In this document: one piece after another, positions 49,669 to 57,815 of the stretch
How positions within the stretch are numbered: position 1 is the first letter of the stretch
Layout: every line of letters starts with the position of its first letter
Origin: Propionibacteriaceae bacterium
GTDB taxonomy: Bacteria; Actinomycetota; Actinomycetes; Propionibacteriales; Propionibacteriaceae
Length of the DNA: 64,000 bases
Reading direction: 5' to 3'
Assembly (NCBI GenBank): GCA_031265875.1
Contig: JAISCA010000066.1
Coordinates: 82,391 to 146,390, forward strand
The notes under the pieces: generated by a model
What the model was told of the DNA's origin: nothing
Database searches by the model: none
Seen by the model: the letters and a program-made list of their open reading frames with translations, nothing else
Position numbers and translations under genes: made by a program

Positions 49669-50759
49669 CAGGCCTCCCCTGGTCCGGGACTGGGTTGGTC
49701 CGGGACGACGGGGTCGATCGGGCCGACTGGTCCCGGGGCTGTGGCGATCGGCTGGACCGGCGGGGTCGAGTGGACCGACTGGAGCGGTCCGGGGCCGGCT
49801 GTCGGCGGGCTAGCCGCCACCGTCAACGGAGCGCCGGGCGTGGGCAAGATGCCCATCGGCTCCGGCAGGTCGGCCTTGGGCCGCCAAGGCGACAGCCGGG
49901 AGAAGGAGTTACGCAAGGTCTTGGACTGCGACAGCACCAAGGCGGCGATGACCATGACGGCCGAGATCAGCTTCATGTCCTGGGCCCGGAAGAACTCCCA
50001 CTTGAGGGCGAAGAAGATGACCAAGCGGTACACCACCGAGCCCACCACCACGCCCAGGGTGGCCAGGAACATGAAGCGGGTGCCCAAGATGGCGTTGCCG
50101 ATGATGACCGAGGCCAGGCCGGCCAGGATCAAACCGGTGCCGGAGCCGATGTCGATGAAGCCCTGGTACTGCGCCATGACGGCGCCGGACAGCCCGACCA
50201 GGCCGTTGGCCAACATCAAGGTCACGATCTTGGTCCAGTCGGTGCTGACACCGAGGCTGGCGGCCATGCCCAGATTGTCGCCGGTGGCCTGCACGGCCAG
50301 GCCGAAGTCAGTGGACAGGAACCAGTCCAAGACCAGCTTGGCCAGCAGGGCCAGCAGGCCCAGCAGCAGGACCGACAACCAACTGCCGATCAGACGGGCT
50401 TCCTGCAGGGGCGTGAAGAGCGTCCGCACCCGCAGCAGGGATAGATTGCCCGCTCCCATGATGCGCAGATTGATCGAGTACAAGGCCAGCATGTTGAGGA
50501 TGCTGGCCAGCAGGGGGTCGATCTTCAACTTGGTGTGGAGCAGGCCCGTCACCAGGCCGGCCACGGCTCCGGCTAGGAAGCCGGCGCCGGTGGCCAACCA
50601 AGGTGACAGGCCATGGATGATGCAGAGAGCGGCGGTGCCGCCACCGGTGACGAAGGAAGCGTCCACCGTCAAATCCGCGAAATTGAGAATCCGGAAGGTC
50701 AGGAAGACCCCTAGCGCCAGCAGCGCGTAGATCAGTCCCAGATCGATTGCGGACAGCAC
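49668..50759 (-). CDS. ABC transporter permease (TrpY-like)
   Basis: 363 residues from a GTG. Eight or so spans of the BPD_transp_2 fold: LIYALLALGVFLTFRILNFADLTVDASF at the start, then NMLALYSINLRIMG, ATGDNLGMAASLGVSTDW and GLILAGLASVIIGNAILG. The C-terminal 70 residues are a Pro-rich cytoplasmic tail (PPTAGPGPLQSV) not typical for the family. It forms the channel for the binding protein encoded upstream. Confidence 0.87.
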   Translation of the reverse strand: MLSAIDLGLIYALLALGVFLTFRILNFADLTVDASFVTGGGTAALCIIHGLSPWLATGAGFLAGAVAGLVTGLLHTKLKIDPLLASILNMLALYSINLRIMGAGNLSLLRVRTLFTPLQEARLIGSWLSVLLLGLLALLAKLVLDWFLSTDFGLAVQATGDNLGMAASLGVSTDWTKIVTLMLANGLVGLSGAVMAQYQGFIDIGSGTGLILAGLASVIIGNAILGTRFMFLATLGVVVGSVVYRLVIFFALKWEFFRAQDMKLISAVMVIAALVLSQSKTLRNSFSRLSPWRPKADLPEPMGILPTPGAPLTVAASPPTAGPGPLQSVHSTPPVQPIATAPGPVGPIDPVVPDQPSPGPGEA

Positions 50760-50816
50760 GCCGTGGCGCCTACCTCTCTGCTCGGGTCGGGCTGGGCTTC
50801 AACCTCAGCCGTTCGA

Positions 50817-51806
50817 TCACACGATGGTGGCGTCCCTCAGCAGGGTCTCGCTCAGAGTCACACCCATCAGCTGGGCCGACTCGGGGTTGACCTTGAGCTC
50901 GGTCTCTTGAACCACCAAGGAAGGAATCGTACCGGGGTCGACGCCTTGAACGAGAATCCGGTACGCCATCTCGCCGGTGTGACGGCCCAGCTCGTAGTAG
51001 CTGATGCCGCGGGTGGCGACGGTGCCCGCGCTGACCGACTCGGCGTCGGCGCTGAAGATGGGCAATTGGTTCTGCTGTCCGAAGGCGATCACGGTGGAGA
51101 AAGCGGCCACCACGGTGTTGTCGGTCGGCACCATCACGGCGTCGACGCCGGCCAGAGCTTGGATGCCAGTGGCGATCTCGCTGGAGTTGGTGATGGCGGA
51201 CTCCCGGATGGTGAGGCCGAGTTCGGCCGCCTCGGCTTTGTAGGCGTCGACCTGGACCTGTGAGTTGGCCTCGGAGGAGGAGTAGAGCACGCCCACGGTG
51301 GTGGCGTCGGGCAGGATCTCGTGGATCAAGTGGATCGGCTTGGCGTTGGGGTTGAGATCGGAGGTGCCGGTGACATTGGTGCCGGAGGCCTCCCAGGACG
51401 GCACTAGCCCGGTCGAGACCGGATCGGTCACGCCAGCGAAGACGATCGGACGGTCCCTCTCCATCTGGACGATGGCCTGGGCCACCGGAGTCGAGATGGC
51501 CACGATCAGATCGAGTTGGTCGTTGCTGGCGAAGCTGGAGGCGATGGCGGCCGCGTTGGAGATCTCGCCTTGGGCGTTCTCGTCGATGTAGCGGACCTGG
51601 ACGCCTTGCTCGGCCAGGTAGTCCGCCAGGCCGTCACGGATCAGTTGGAGGGAGGGGTGGTCGACGATGACAGCCACGCCGATGGTGAAGGAATTCTTAT
51701 CGGTGGGGTCGGGCGTGGGGTCGTTCGAGCCGCCGCAGCCGGCCAGGGCGAGGGCCGAAGCGGCCACCCCGGCCGCCAGGGCGACCATCGATCTGCGTGC
51801 TTTCAT
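50817..51806 (-). CDS. ABC substrate-binding lipoprotein (TrpX family)
   Basis: 329 residues from the ATG at 51806, four bases after GGAGAG. Lipoprotein signal with lipobox ALAGC. The mature domain reads FTIGVAVIVDHPSLQLIRDGL, IVAISTPVAQAI, IVFAGVTDPVSTGLV, NVTGTSDLNP and VGVLYSSSEANSQVQVD, all marks of the ABC_sub_bind family that includes TrpX, taking up tryptophan or tyrosine. The three genes make a full importer. The leader just upstream can form alternative hairpins, see that entry. Confidence 0.88.
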   Translation of the reverse strand: MKARRSMVALAAGVAASALALAGCGGSNDPTPDPTDKNSFTIGVAVIVDHPSLQLIRDGLADYLAEQGVQVRYIDENAQGEISNAAAIASSFASNDQLDLIVAISTPVAQAIVQMERDRPIVFAGVTDPVSTGLVPSWEASGTNVTGTSDLNPNAKPIHLIHEILPDATTVGVLYSSSEANSQVQVDAYKAEAAELGLTIRESAITNSSEIATGIQALAGVDAVMVPTDNTVVAAFSTVIAFGQQNQLPIFSADAESVSAGTVATRGISYYELGRHTGEMAYRILVQGVDPGTIPSLVVQETELKVNPESAQLMGVTLSETLLRDATIV

Positions 51807-51828
51807 TGATCTCTCCATCTCTTACGAG

Positions 51829-51856
51829 CAGGTGGTCCGAGACCACGGTCTAGGTG
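51829..51856 (-). promoter_or_regulatory. Alternative-hairpin leader before TrpX-like operon
   Basis: On the transcribed strand, GACCAC (51856-51851), GTGGTC (51843-51838) and GACCAC (51834-51829) follow in order. The middle block can pair with either outer one, giving mutually exclusive hairpins 20-40 bases before the start codon. A third GACCAC lies further up near 51873-51878. The gap 51807-51992 has no gene. Confidence 0.4.
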
Positions 51857-51992
51857 GTCGGCGGCCAGCTGAGTGGTCCAGGCAGCCGATAGCGGGCAGG
51901 TTACCTCAGGCCGAGGCCAGCGACTTGTCCTGTCCGAGCGGTGGGCTAAGCCCGGTGCGGCTCCGGGCGGTCGTCGGGAACCGGCTCCGGCG

Positions 51993-53789
51993 TCAGCCGG
52001 CGGCCTCTTCGGCCAGCTCCAACCAGGCTTGTTCCCACTCCTCCTGGCGGTGACGGGCCTGTTCGACCCGCTCGGCCAACTCGGCCAAACTTAGATAGTC
52101 GGAGGGGTCGAGTGCGACCATGGCGGTCTGCCAGCCCGCGATGTCGCGACCGGCCTGCTCGATCCGCCGCTCCAAGGCGGCCAATTCCTTGCGCTGACCG
52201 CGCTGGAGGGCGGAGGCCGAGGCCGGTCGGGCCGATCCGGTGTTCTCCCGCACCGAGACCGTCGACGTTGGCGGGGCCGGCTGGGGGCGGCGGGCCTGGA
52301 GTTCGAGGTACTGGTCGACCCCGCCGGGCAGGTGCCTAAGACGCCCGTCCCAGATGGCGTATTGCTGGTCGGAGATCCGTTCCACTAGATAGCGGTCGTG
52401 GGAGACCACGATGAGTGTGCCGGGCCAGGAGTCGAAGAGGTCCTCCATGGCGGCCAGCATGTCGATGTCGACGTCGTTGGAGGGCTCGTCCAGCAGGATG
52501 ACGTTGGGCTCGGACAGCAGCAACAGCAGCAATTGGAGCCGGCGGCGCTGCCCACCCGACAACTCCCCCACCCGGGCTGACAGGTGTCGGCGGTCGAAGC
52601 CCAGGCGTTCCAAGAGCTGGGTCGGGCTGACTTCTTTGCCTTCGACCAGCCAGGTCGCCCGCACCCGCGCCAACACCTCCCGCACCCGATCCGAGGCGAT
52701 GTCCTGGAGCTGACGGAAGTGCTGGTCCAACATCGCCACCTGGACCGTCTTGCCCCGTTTGACCCGTCCGCTGGTGGGCTGGATGGTTCCGGCGATCAGG
52801 CCCAACAGGGTGGACTTGCCCGTCCCGTTGGCGCCCAGCACGGCCGTCCGCTCGCCTGGCGCGATGCGCCACTCGACGTCGCGCAGCACGACGCGGTCGC
52901 CGAAGGAGACTGAGGCGTCCAACAGATCGATCACGTCTTTGCCCAACCGGGCCACCGCCAAACGGGCCAATTCGACTTGGTCGCGCGGCGCCGGCAGGTC
53001 TTGGATCAATCGGTTGGCGGCCTCGATCCGGAACTTCGGCTTGGCTGTCCGAGCCGGTGCGCCCCGGCGTAACCAAGCCAATTCTTTGCGCATCAGGTTC
53101 TGCCGTTTGGCCTCCAGGACCCCGGCCTGGCGGTCACGCTCGACCCGCTGCAAGACGTAGGCGGCGTACCCGCCTTCGAAGGGCTCCACGACCTGGTCGT
53201 GGACCTCCCAGGTGGCGGTGCAGACTTCGTCCAAGAACCAACGGTCGTGGGTCACCACCAGCAGGCCGCCGGCGGTTTTGGGCCAACGTGAGCGCAGGTG
53301 AGAGGCCAACCAGGTGATGCCCTGCACGTCGAGGTGGTTGGTCGGCTCGTCCAAGGCGATGACATCCCACTGTTCGACCAGGAGGCGGGCCAGGGCGACG
53401 CGGTGGCGCTGGCCACCGCTGAGCTGGCCGACCGGCTCGTCCCAAGGTAGATCCGGGACCAGGCCGTCGATGACGTCGCGGATCTTGGCGTCGCCGGCCC
53501 ACTCGTGCTGGGGCCGGTCGGCCACGATGGACCAGCCCACGCTAGCGGCGGGGTCTAGATCGTCGGTCTGGTCCAGCAGGCCCATGCGCAGTCCGCCCCG
53601 GCGCGTCACCCGTCCGGCGTCGGGGGCGATCCGACCGGACAGCAGCCCGAGTAGAGAGGACTTGCCGTCGCCGTTGCGGCCCACCACCCCGATGCGGTCG
53701 CCCTCGTTGAGGCCCAAGCTGACCGAGTCGAACACCACTCGGGTGGGGTACTCCAAGCGCAGGGCCTCCGCCCCCAGGAGATGGCTCAT
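51993..53789 (-). CDS. ABC-F family ATPase
   Basis: About 598 residues from the ATG at 53789; the upstream part of the frame shows no family similarity. Two ABC domains without membrane spans: Walker A GRNGDGKSSLLG and GANGTGKSTLLG, signatures LSGGQRHRVALARLL and LSGGQRRRLQLLLLL, and Walker B VIALDEPTNHLD and VILLDEPSNDVD. A helical interdomain linker and a C-terminal coiled coil (LAALERRIEQAGRDIAGW) resemble Uup. Such proteins act on ribosomes or in DNA structure control. Asp replaces the usual Ala in the first Walker A. Confidence 0.88.
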   Translation of the reverse strand: MSHLLGAEALRLEYPTRVVFDSVSLGLNEGDRIGVVGRNGDGKSSLLGLLSGRIAPDAGRVTRRGGLRMGLLDQTDDLDPAASVGWSIVADRPQHEWAGDAKIRDVIDGLVPDLPWDEPVGQLSGGQRHRVALARLLVEQWDVIALDEPTNHLDVQGITWLASHLRSRWPKTAGGLLVVTHDRWFLDEVCTATWEVHDQVVEPFEGGYAAYVLQRVERDRQAGVLEAKRQNLMRKELAWLRRGAPARTAKPKFRIEAANRLIQDLPAPRDQVELARLAVARLGKDVIDLLDASVSFGDRVVLRDVEWRIAPGERTAVLGANGTGKSTLLGLIAGTIQPTSGRVKRGKTVQVAMLDQHFRQLQDIASDRVREVLARVRATWLVEGKEVSPTQLLERLGFDRRHLSARVGELSGGQRRRLQLLLLLLSEPNVILLDEPSNDVDIDMLAAMEDLFDSWPGTLIVVSHDRYLVERISDQQYAIWDGRLRHLPGGVDQYLELQARRPQPAPPTSTVSVRENTGSARPASASALQRGQRKELAALERRIEQAGRDIAGWQTAMVALDPSDYLSLAELAERVEQARHRQEEWEQAWLELAEEAAG

Positions 53790-54180
53790 GGGCGAGCCGG
53801 AGCCAGCTGGCCCCATCCGTCGGAGTCGGTCTGGTCCGGCACAGTGTCGATCATGCCCCCAGATTACGTCAGCCGCCCGATCGGACAGTCCGTTCCCAGG
53901 CCTAGTGGGCCCAGCCCCTAAAGCTGTGGGTGAGGAGCGGTGTCAGGCGTGGGGCGGGCGAGGCGGAGGCGGGAGGCGAGGCGGGCCATCGTCGACCGAC
54001 GACAACGCGGCCAGCGCCGCGTCTGGCGCCGCGAGTCCGCAGGATTAGGGGCGACAGCCCACTAGACCGACCCCGGGCGTTACACGGCCGAAACACGGGC
54101 GCAACTGACTGGCAACCACTAAGTCATAGCCTCGGCCCGAGCCCGTGGACACACGGCTGAAAGACCGATTCGGAGGAAAC
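53790..54180. other. 391-base region upstream of glnA
   Basis: Divergent region between the ABC-F gene and glnA. The left part is G-rich with imperfect GGCGAGGCGG-type repeats (about 53950-53980) and GC-rich dyads but no gene. The right part holds the nitrogen-control site at 54079-54116 and, about 55 bases later, a strong ribosome site for glnA. Confidence 0.5.
54079..54116 (+). promoter_or_regulatory. GlnR-type nitrogen-control operator
   Basis: GTTAC, GAAAC, GCAAC and GCAAC follow each other with exactly six bases between each, the gTnAc-n6-GaAAc double a/b-box read by the actinobacterial regulator GlnR. It lies 65 bases before the glnA ATG. Two adjacent half-site pairs would bind two dimers. 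Confidence 0.7.
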
Positions 54181-55611
54181 ATGTTCCAAGGCGCCGACGA
54201 CCTTCTGGCGTACGCATCGACTAATGGCGTCGAATTCGTCGATGTCCGGTTCTGCGATTTACCGGGCGTGATGCAACATTTCAACGTTCCGATCAAAGCC
54301 TTCGGTCCCGAGGTCTTCACCGAGGGACTGGCTTTCGACGGCTCCTCGATCCGCGGCTTCCAGCAAATCCACGAGTCCGACATGGCCTTGTTGCCGGACC
54401 CCTCGACGGCCTTCATCGATCCCTTCCGCAAGGCCAAGACGCTGGTCCTCAACTTCTTCGTGCACGATCCCCTGACCAAGGAGCCCTACAGCCGGGACCC
54501 TCGTAACATCGCCCGCAAGGCGGAGTCCTACCTGGTCTCGAGCGGCATCGGCGACACCGCCTTCTTCGCTCCCGAGGCCGAGTTCTACGTCTTCGACTCG
54601 GTCCGGTTCGAGACCAAGCAGTCGGCTGGGTACTACTTCATCGACTCCGAGGAAGCGGCCTGGAACACCGGCGTCGAAGCCGACGGCGACGGCCAGCCCA
54701 ACCGGGGCTACAAGATCCGCTACAAGGGCGGCTATTTCCCGGTCTCCCCGGTCGACCACTTCTGCGATCTGCGCGACGCCATGGTGGCCAAGCTGACCGC
54801 CGTCGGTCTGGAAGTCGAGCGCTCCCACCATGAGGTCGGCACCTCGGGCCAGGCTGAGATCAACTATCGCTTCAACACCATGTTGGCGGCCGCCGACGAG
54901 GTCCAGAAGTTCAAGTACGTGATCAAGAACACGGCCTGGGAGGCCGGTAAGACCGTCACCTTCATGCCCAAGCCGATCTTCGGCGACAACGGCTCGGGTA
55001 TGCACATCCACCAGTCCTTGTGGGCCGAGGGCGTCCCGCTGTTCTATGACGAGGCCGGCTACGCCGGGCTGTCCGACATGGCTCGCCACTACATCGGCGG
55101 CCTGCTCCATCATGCCGGCTCGCTGTTGGCCTTCACCAACCCGACCACCAACTCGTACCACCGCTTGGTGCCGGGCTTCGAGGCGCCGGTCAACCTGGTC
55201 TACAGCTCGCGTAACCGCTCGGCCTGCATCCGCATCCCGATCACCGGCTCCAACCCCAAGGCCAAGCGCTTGGAGTTCCGCTGCCCCGACCCTTCCAGCA
55301 ACCCTTATCTGGCTTTCGCGGCCTGCCTGCTGGCCGGCTTGGACGGCATCCAGAACAAGATCGAGCCGCCTTTGCCGATCGACAAGGACCTCTACGAGCT
55401 GCCGCCCGACGAGCACGCCCAGGTCGCCCAGGTGCCCGGATCATTGGACGCCGTGCTGGACGCCTTGGAACAGGACAATGACTACCTGCAGGCCGGCGAC
55501 GTCTTCACCGGGGATCTGATCGAGACCTGGATCGAGATGAAGCGGGCCGACATCAACGCTATCCGCCAGCGTCCCCACCCGCACGAGTTCGAGATGTACT
55601 ACGACATCTGA
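54181..55611 (+). CDS. glnA: Glutamine synthetase type I
   Basis: 476 residues from the ATG at 54181 behind GGAGGAAAC; a longer frame lacks such a site. Landmarks: [62 protein letters not shown], and the adenylylation region [11 protein letters not shown] with the target Tyr. It makes glutamine from glutamate, ammonia and ATP, and forms a dodecamer. The GlnR-type operator upstream and the Tyr site indicate transcriptional and covalent control. Its last 61 bases recur, mutated, at 57180-57239. Confidence 0.96.
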   Translation: MFQGADDLLAYASTNGVEFVDVRFCDLPGVMQHFNVPIKAFGPEVFTEGLAFDGSSIRGFQQIHESDMALLPDPSTAFIDPFRKAKTLVLNFFVHDPLTKEPYSRDPRNIARKAESYLVSSGIGDTAFFAPEAEFYVFDSVRFETKQSAGYYFIDSEEAAWNTGVEADGDGQPNRGYKIRYKGGYFPVSPVDHFCDLRDAMVAKLTAVGLEVERSHHEVGTSGQAEINYRFNTMLAAADEVQKFKYVIKNTAWEAGKTVTFMPKPIFGDNGSGMHIHQSLWAEGVPLFYDEAGYAGLSDMARHYIGGLLHHAGSLLAFTNPTTNSYHRLVPGFEAPVNLVYSSRNRSACIRIPITGSNPKAKRLEFRCPDPSSNPYLAFAACLLAGLDGIQNKIEPPLPIDKDLYELPPDEHAQVAQVPGSLDAVLDALEQDNDYLQAGDVFTGDLIETWIEMKRADINAIRQRPHPHEFEMYYDI

Positions 55612-55629
55612 CAGACACCGTAACCGGCG

Positions 55630-55671
55630 AAGGGCCTCTGACCTGCCTGTTCGCAGGATCAGGGGCCCTTT
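55630..55671 (+). terminator. glnA terminator
   Basis: AAGGGCC-TCTGA-CCTGC and GCAGG-A-TCAGGGGCCCTT pair around CTGTTC, followed by TTTGG. The stem is long and GC-rich, 19 bases after the stop codon. Confidence 0.75.
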
Positions 55672-55742
55672 GGCATGGTCTTCAGAGGCCCAAATAGCGC
55701 AGAAATACCGCAGGAGATCTGGCTGATCCGCTGAGAACGACC

Positions 55743-57074
55743 CTAGACGGTTATTGTTCGGACGGCGCTGGGCCGAAGGACGACGCCACCTATCGGTCGG
55801 TCGTGGCCGTCATCGGGGTTGTGAGTGCCGAAGCCACGGCGTCCGACGCGTTCGGCGAAGGCATCGAGCGCGTCGATGACATCTTGGGCGATCCAGACGC
55901 GGTTGCGTTGGTTACCGCTCGTGCGCTGGAGGATTTCTGCTTCCTCCAACTGTTCCACCGCTCGTTGGGCGGCAGACAGGGCGACGCCCGTGGCGGATTC
56001 GACGTGGGCGACGTTGACTGCGGGCTGGTTCAACAGGTGCGGGAGCAGACGCCGCGCTGCCGACCCACGACGCGCGGGCAGCTTCTCGCTCCAGTCCTCG
56101 TAGACGTTCTCCAGGTCATCGACCAGAATACGGCCGTTGCTGATCGCTCGGAACGAGGCGTTGATGAACTGATGGACGATGGTCTCGATGTAGCCCTCCC
56201 GGTAGTCGGTCAGCGCACGGAAGTATCCCGAGGTGTCGGTCAGCAGGCCCGCCGAGACTGGGATGGTCAACTTTCGTGTCACCCCGGAATGACGCAGCAT
56301 CGCGTGGACGAGGGTTCGTCCGGTACGACCATTGCCGTCGTTGAACGGGTGGATCGTCTCGAACTGGGCATGGGCGATCGCGACCTGCGCCAGCACCGGC
56401 AGGTCGACACGACGCACGAAGGCGATCAGGTCATCGAGGGCCGCCCGGATTCGCGAGTGATGCGGCGGCACGAACGAAGCCGTGTGCGGGCTCAAGGCGT
56501 CGCTGCCGATCCACACCTGCTGGTCGCGCAACTGCCCAGGCGCGGCCCAGGCCTGGCGGTCGAGCAAGGCCTGGTGAGCGGCCAGGATCGTATCGACGCT
56601 GATGTCGTCGGCTAGGGCGACAGCGCGACGCATGGCAGTCACGTTCGCTGTCACCATTTTGGCGTTCGGCCCCGCCTTGGCGTCGATGGCCGCCAGCGCT
56701 AACGCACGGGCTCCGGCAGTCACGCCCTCGATCTGTGAGGACGAGGCCGACTCGGTGCGTAACAACACCGACGCCAGCGGCGCCAGTTCGGTTGCCGTGC
56801 CATCGCTTTCCCGAGCAGCGCGACGTTCCGCGATGGCTGTGACCTCGGCATCGAAGCGAGTGATCTCTCTGACCGCGTCCTCGGCCTCAGCCTGGAGTCC
56901 CGCGTCGACCTGTGGCGCTGACTCAGTGATAACGACCGGAACTGCTGCCTCGTAGGGTCCACGAGCCGAGAGCCGCTGGCGACGCGAGGCGCTGTGATCC
57001 GGTTCGTGGCGCCAGGGATGTGTTTCCCAGCCGACCACGAACTCGGGACGCAGTCCGCCTCGTTCTTGCTTCAC
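55743..57074 (-). CDS. Fic-domain protein with N-terminal inhibitory helix
   Basis: 443 residues from a GTG. Class II Fic layout: the inhibitory motif SSSQIEGV (about 110), then the catalytic HPFNDGNGRTGR (about 240), flap region before it and a C-terminal winged HTH (AAQRAVEQLEEAEILQRTSG). It would transfer AMP to target proteins when the glutamate of the inhibitory helix is displaced. Target unknown. It lies alone, convergent with glnA, between glnA and the duplicated glnA end, with a dyad over its promoter that its own HTH could bind. Confidence 0.88.
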   Translation of the reverse strand: MKQERGGLRPEFVVGWETHPWRHEPDHSASRRQRLSARGPYEAAVPVVITESAPQVDAGLQAEAEDAVREITRFDAEVTAIAERRAARESDGTATELAPLASVLLRTESASSSQIEGVTAGARALALAAIDAKAGPNAKMVTANVTAMRRAVALADDISVDTILAAHQALLDRQAWAAPGQLRDQQVWIGSDALSPHTASFVPPHHSRIRAALDDLIAFVRRVDLPVLAQVAIAHAQFETIHPFNDGNGRTGRTLVHAMLRHSGVTRKLTIPVSAGLLTDTSGYFRALTDYREGYIETIVHQFINASFRAISNGRILVDDLENVYEDWSEKLPARRGSAARRLLPHLLNQPAVNVAHVESATGVALSAAQRAVEQLEEAEILQRTSGNQRNRVWIAQDVIDALDAFAERVGRRGFGTHNPDDGHDRPIGGVVLRPSAVRTITV

Positions 57075-57080
57075 GCTGCC

Positions 57081-57115
57081 ATTTTACACCACTTTATTAA
57101 GATAAGATGGTGTAA
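57081..57115 (-). promoter_or_regulatory. fic promoter with 8-base dyad
   Basis: TTACACCA (57084-57091) and TGGTGTAA (57108-57115) form a dyad with a 16-base AT-rich centre. On the fic strand TAAAAT (57086-57081) is a -10 exactly six bases before GTG 57074, so the message is probably leaderless and the dyad covers the promoter. Confidence 0.6.
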
Positions 57116-57179
57116 GACGTGGTGAACTGAGAAAGGCCGGTCTCATCAGCTCCGTATTGAGTGGCAGCCCCTCGTCGAC

Positions 57180-57239
57180 CATTAACGCCATCCGTCAGCG
57201 GCCCCACCCGCACGAGTTCGAGATGTACTCGACATCTGA
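57180..57239 (+). pseudogene. Duplicated 3' end of glnA
   Basis: 60 bases match the last 61 of glnA (55551-55611), including CCCCACCCGCACGAGTTCGA, with five changes and one missing base close to the stop. No start is near. With the true glnA end it brackets the 1.6 kb carrying fic. Confidence 0.85.
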
Positions 57240-57412
57240 GCCGGGTGGGTCCTCGGGCCGGTGGGTTCGCCATCGGCCATGAATCTCAAACCAGCGAATA
57301 GTCCGCAAGACCCGGCGATCCTCACTCGAGAGCGCTGGGTTTTACGGCTTCTCAAGTAGGTATAAAGCGGTATTACACTTGCAGCACTTGATGGGCGACC
57401 CGGGAGGAAAGT

Positions 57413-57787
57413 ATGAGAACCGCACTGGCTGAAGACGTCCAGATCCTGCGCTCGGGCCTGGCCAGCCAGCAGTCCGAAATCGAGGTGACTCTGCGCCTCC
57501 CCCACGAGAGCGCCAAGAAGGTTCTAGCCTTGCTCGACGCCGAGCGGTCTGTCGGCGCCATCGTCATTCCGATCAAACAGGAGTACACCACGAGTGAGGC
57601 GGCTAAGATTCTTGGTTTGTCACGTCCCACGCTGATGAAACTCATGGACACCGGACGGATCAGTTTTCGCAAGGTAGGCAAACACCACCGCATCCTCGCT
57701 TCGTCCGTCCAGACGTACCGCGATCATCGGGAAAATAGTCACCGCTGGCCGTCGTCGCCTAATTCCCCAACGAGTACGGAAATATAG
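57413..57787 (+). CDS. Excisionase-type HTH protein upstream of DISARM
   Basis: 124 residues with GGGAGGAAAGT before the ATG. Residues about 60-105 form an excisionase-like HTH (YTTSEAAKILGLSRPTLMKL, then RKVGKHHRIL). The N-terminal half with TLRLPHESAKKVLALLDAE is common in antitoxins that pair with PIN toxins; here no PIN gene follows and the last 15 residues are low-complexity. It may be an orphan antitoxin or a regulator for the DISARM genes 28 bases downstream. The promoter region has CAAGT/ACTTG arms at about 57353-57380. Confidence 0.65.
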   Translation: MRTALAEDVQILRSGLASQQSEIEVTLRLPHESAKKVLALLDAERSVGAIVIPIKQEYTTSEAAKILGLSRPTLMKLMDTGRISFRKVGKHHRILASSVQTYRDHRENSHRWPSSPNSPTSTEI

Positions 57788-57815
57788 TCGGTCGATGGAA
57801 GGAGAGCCTCCCGCG

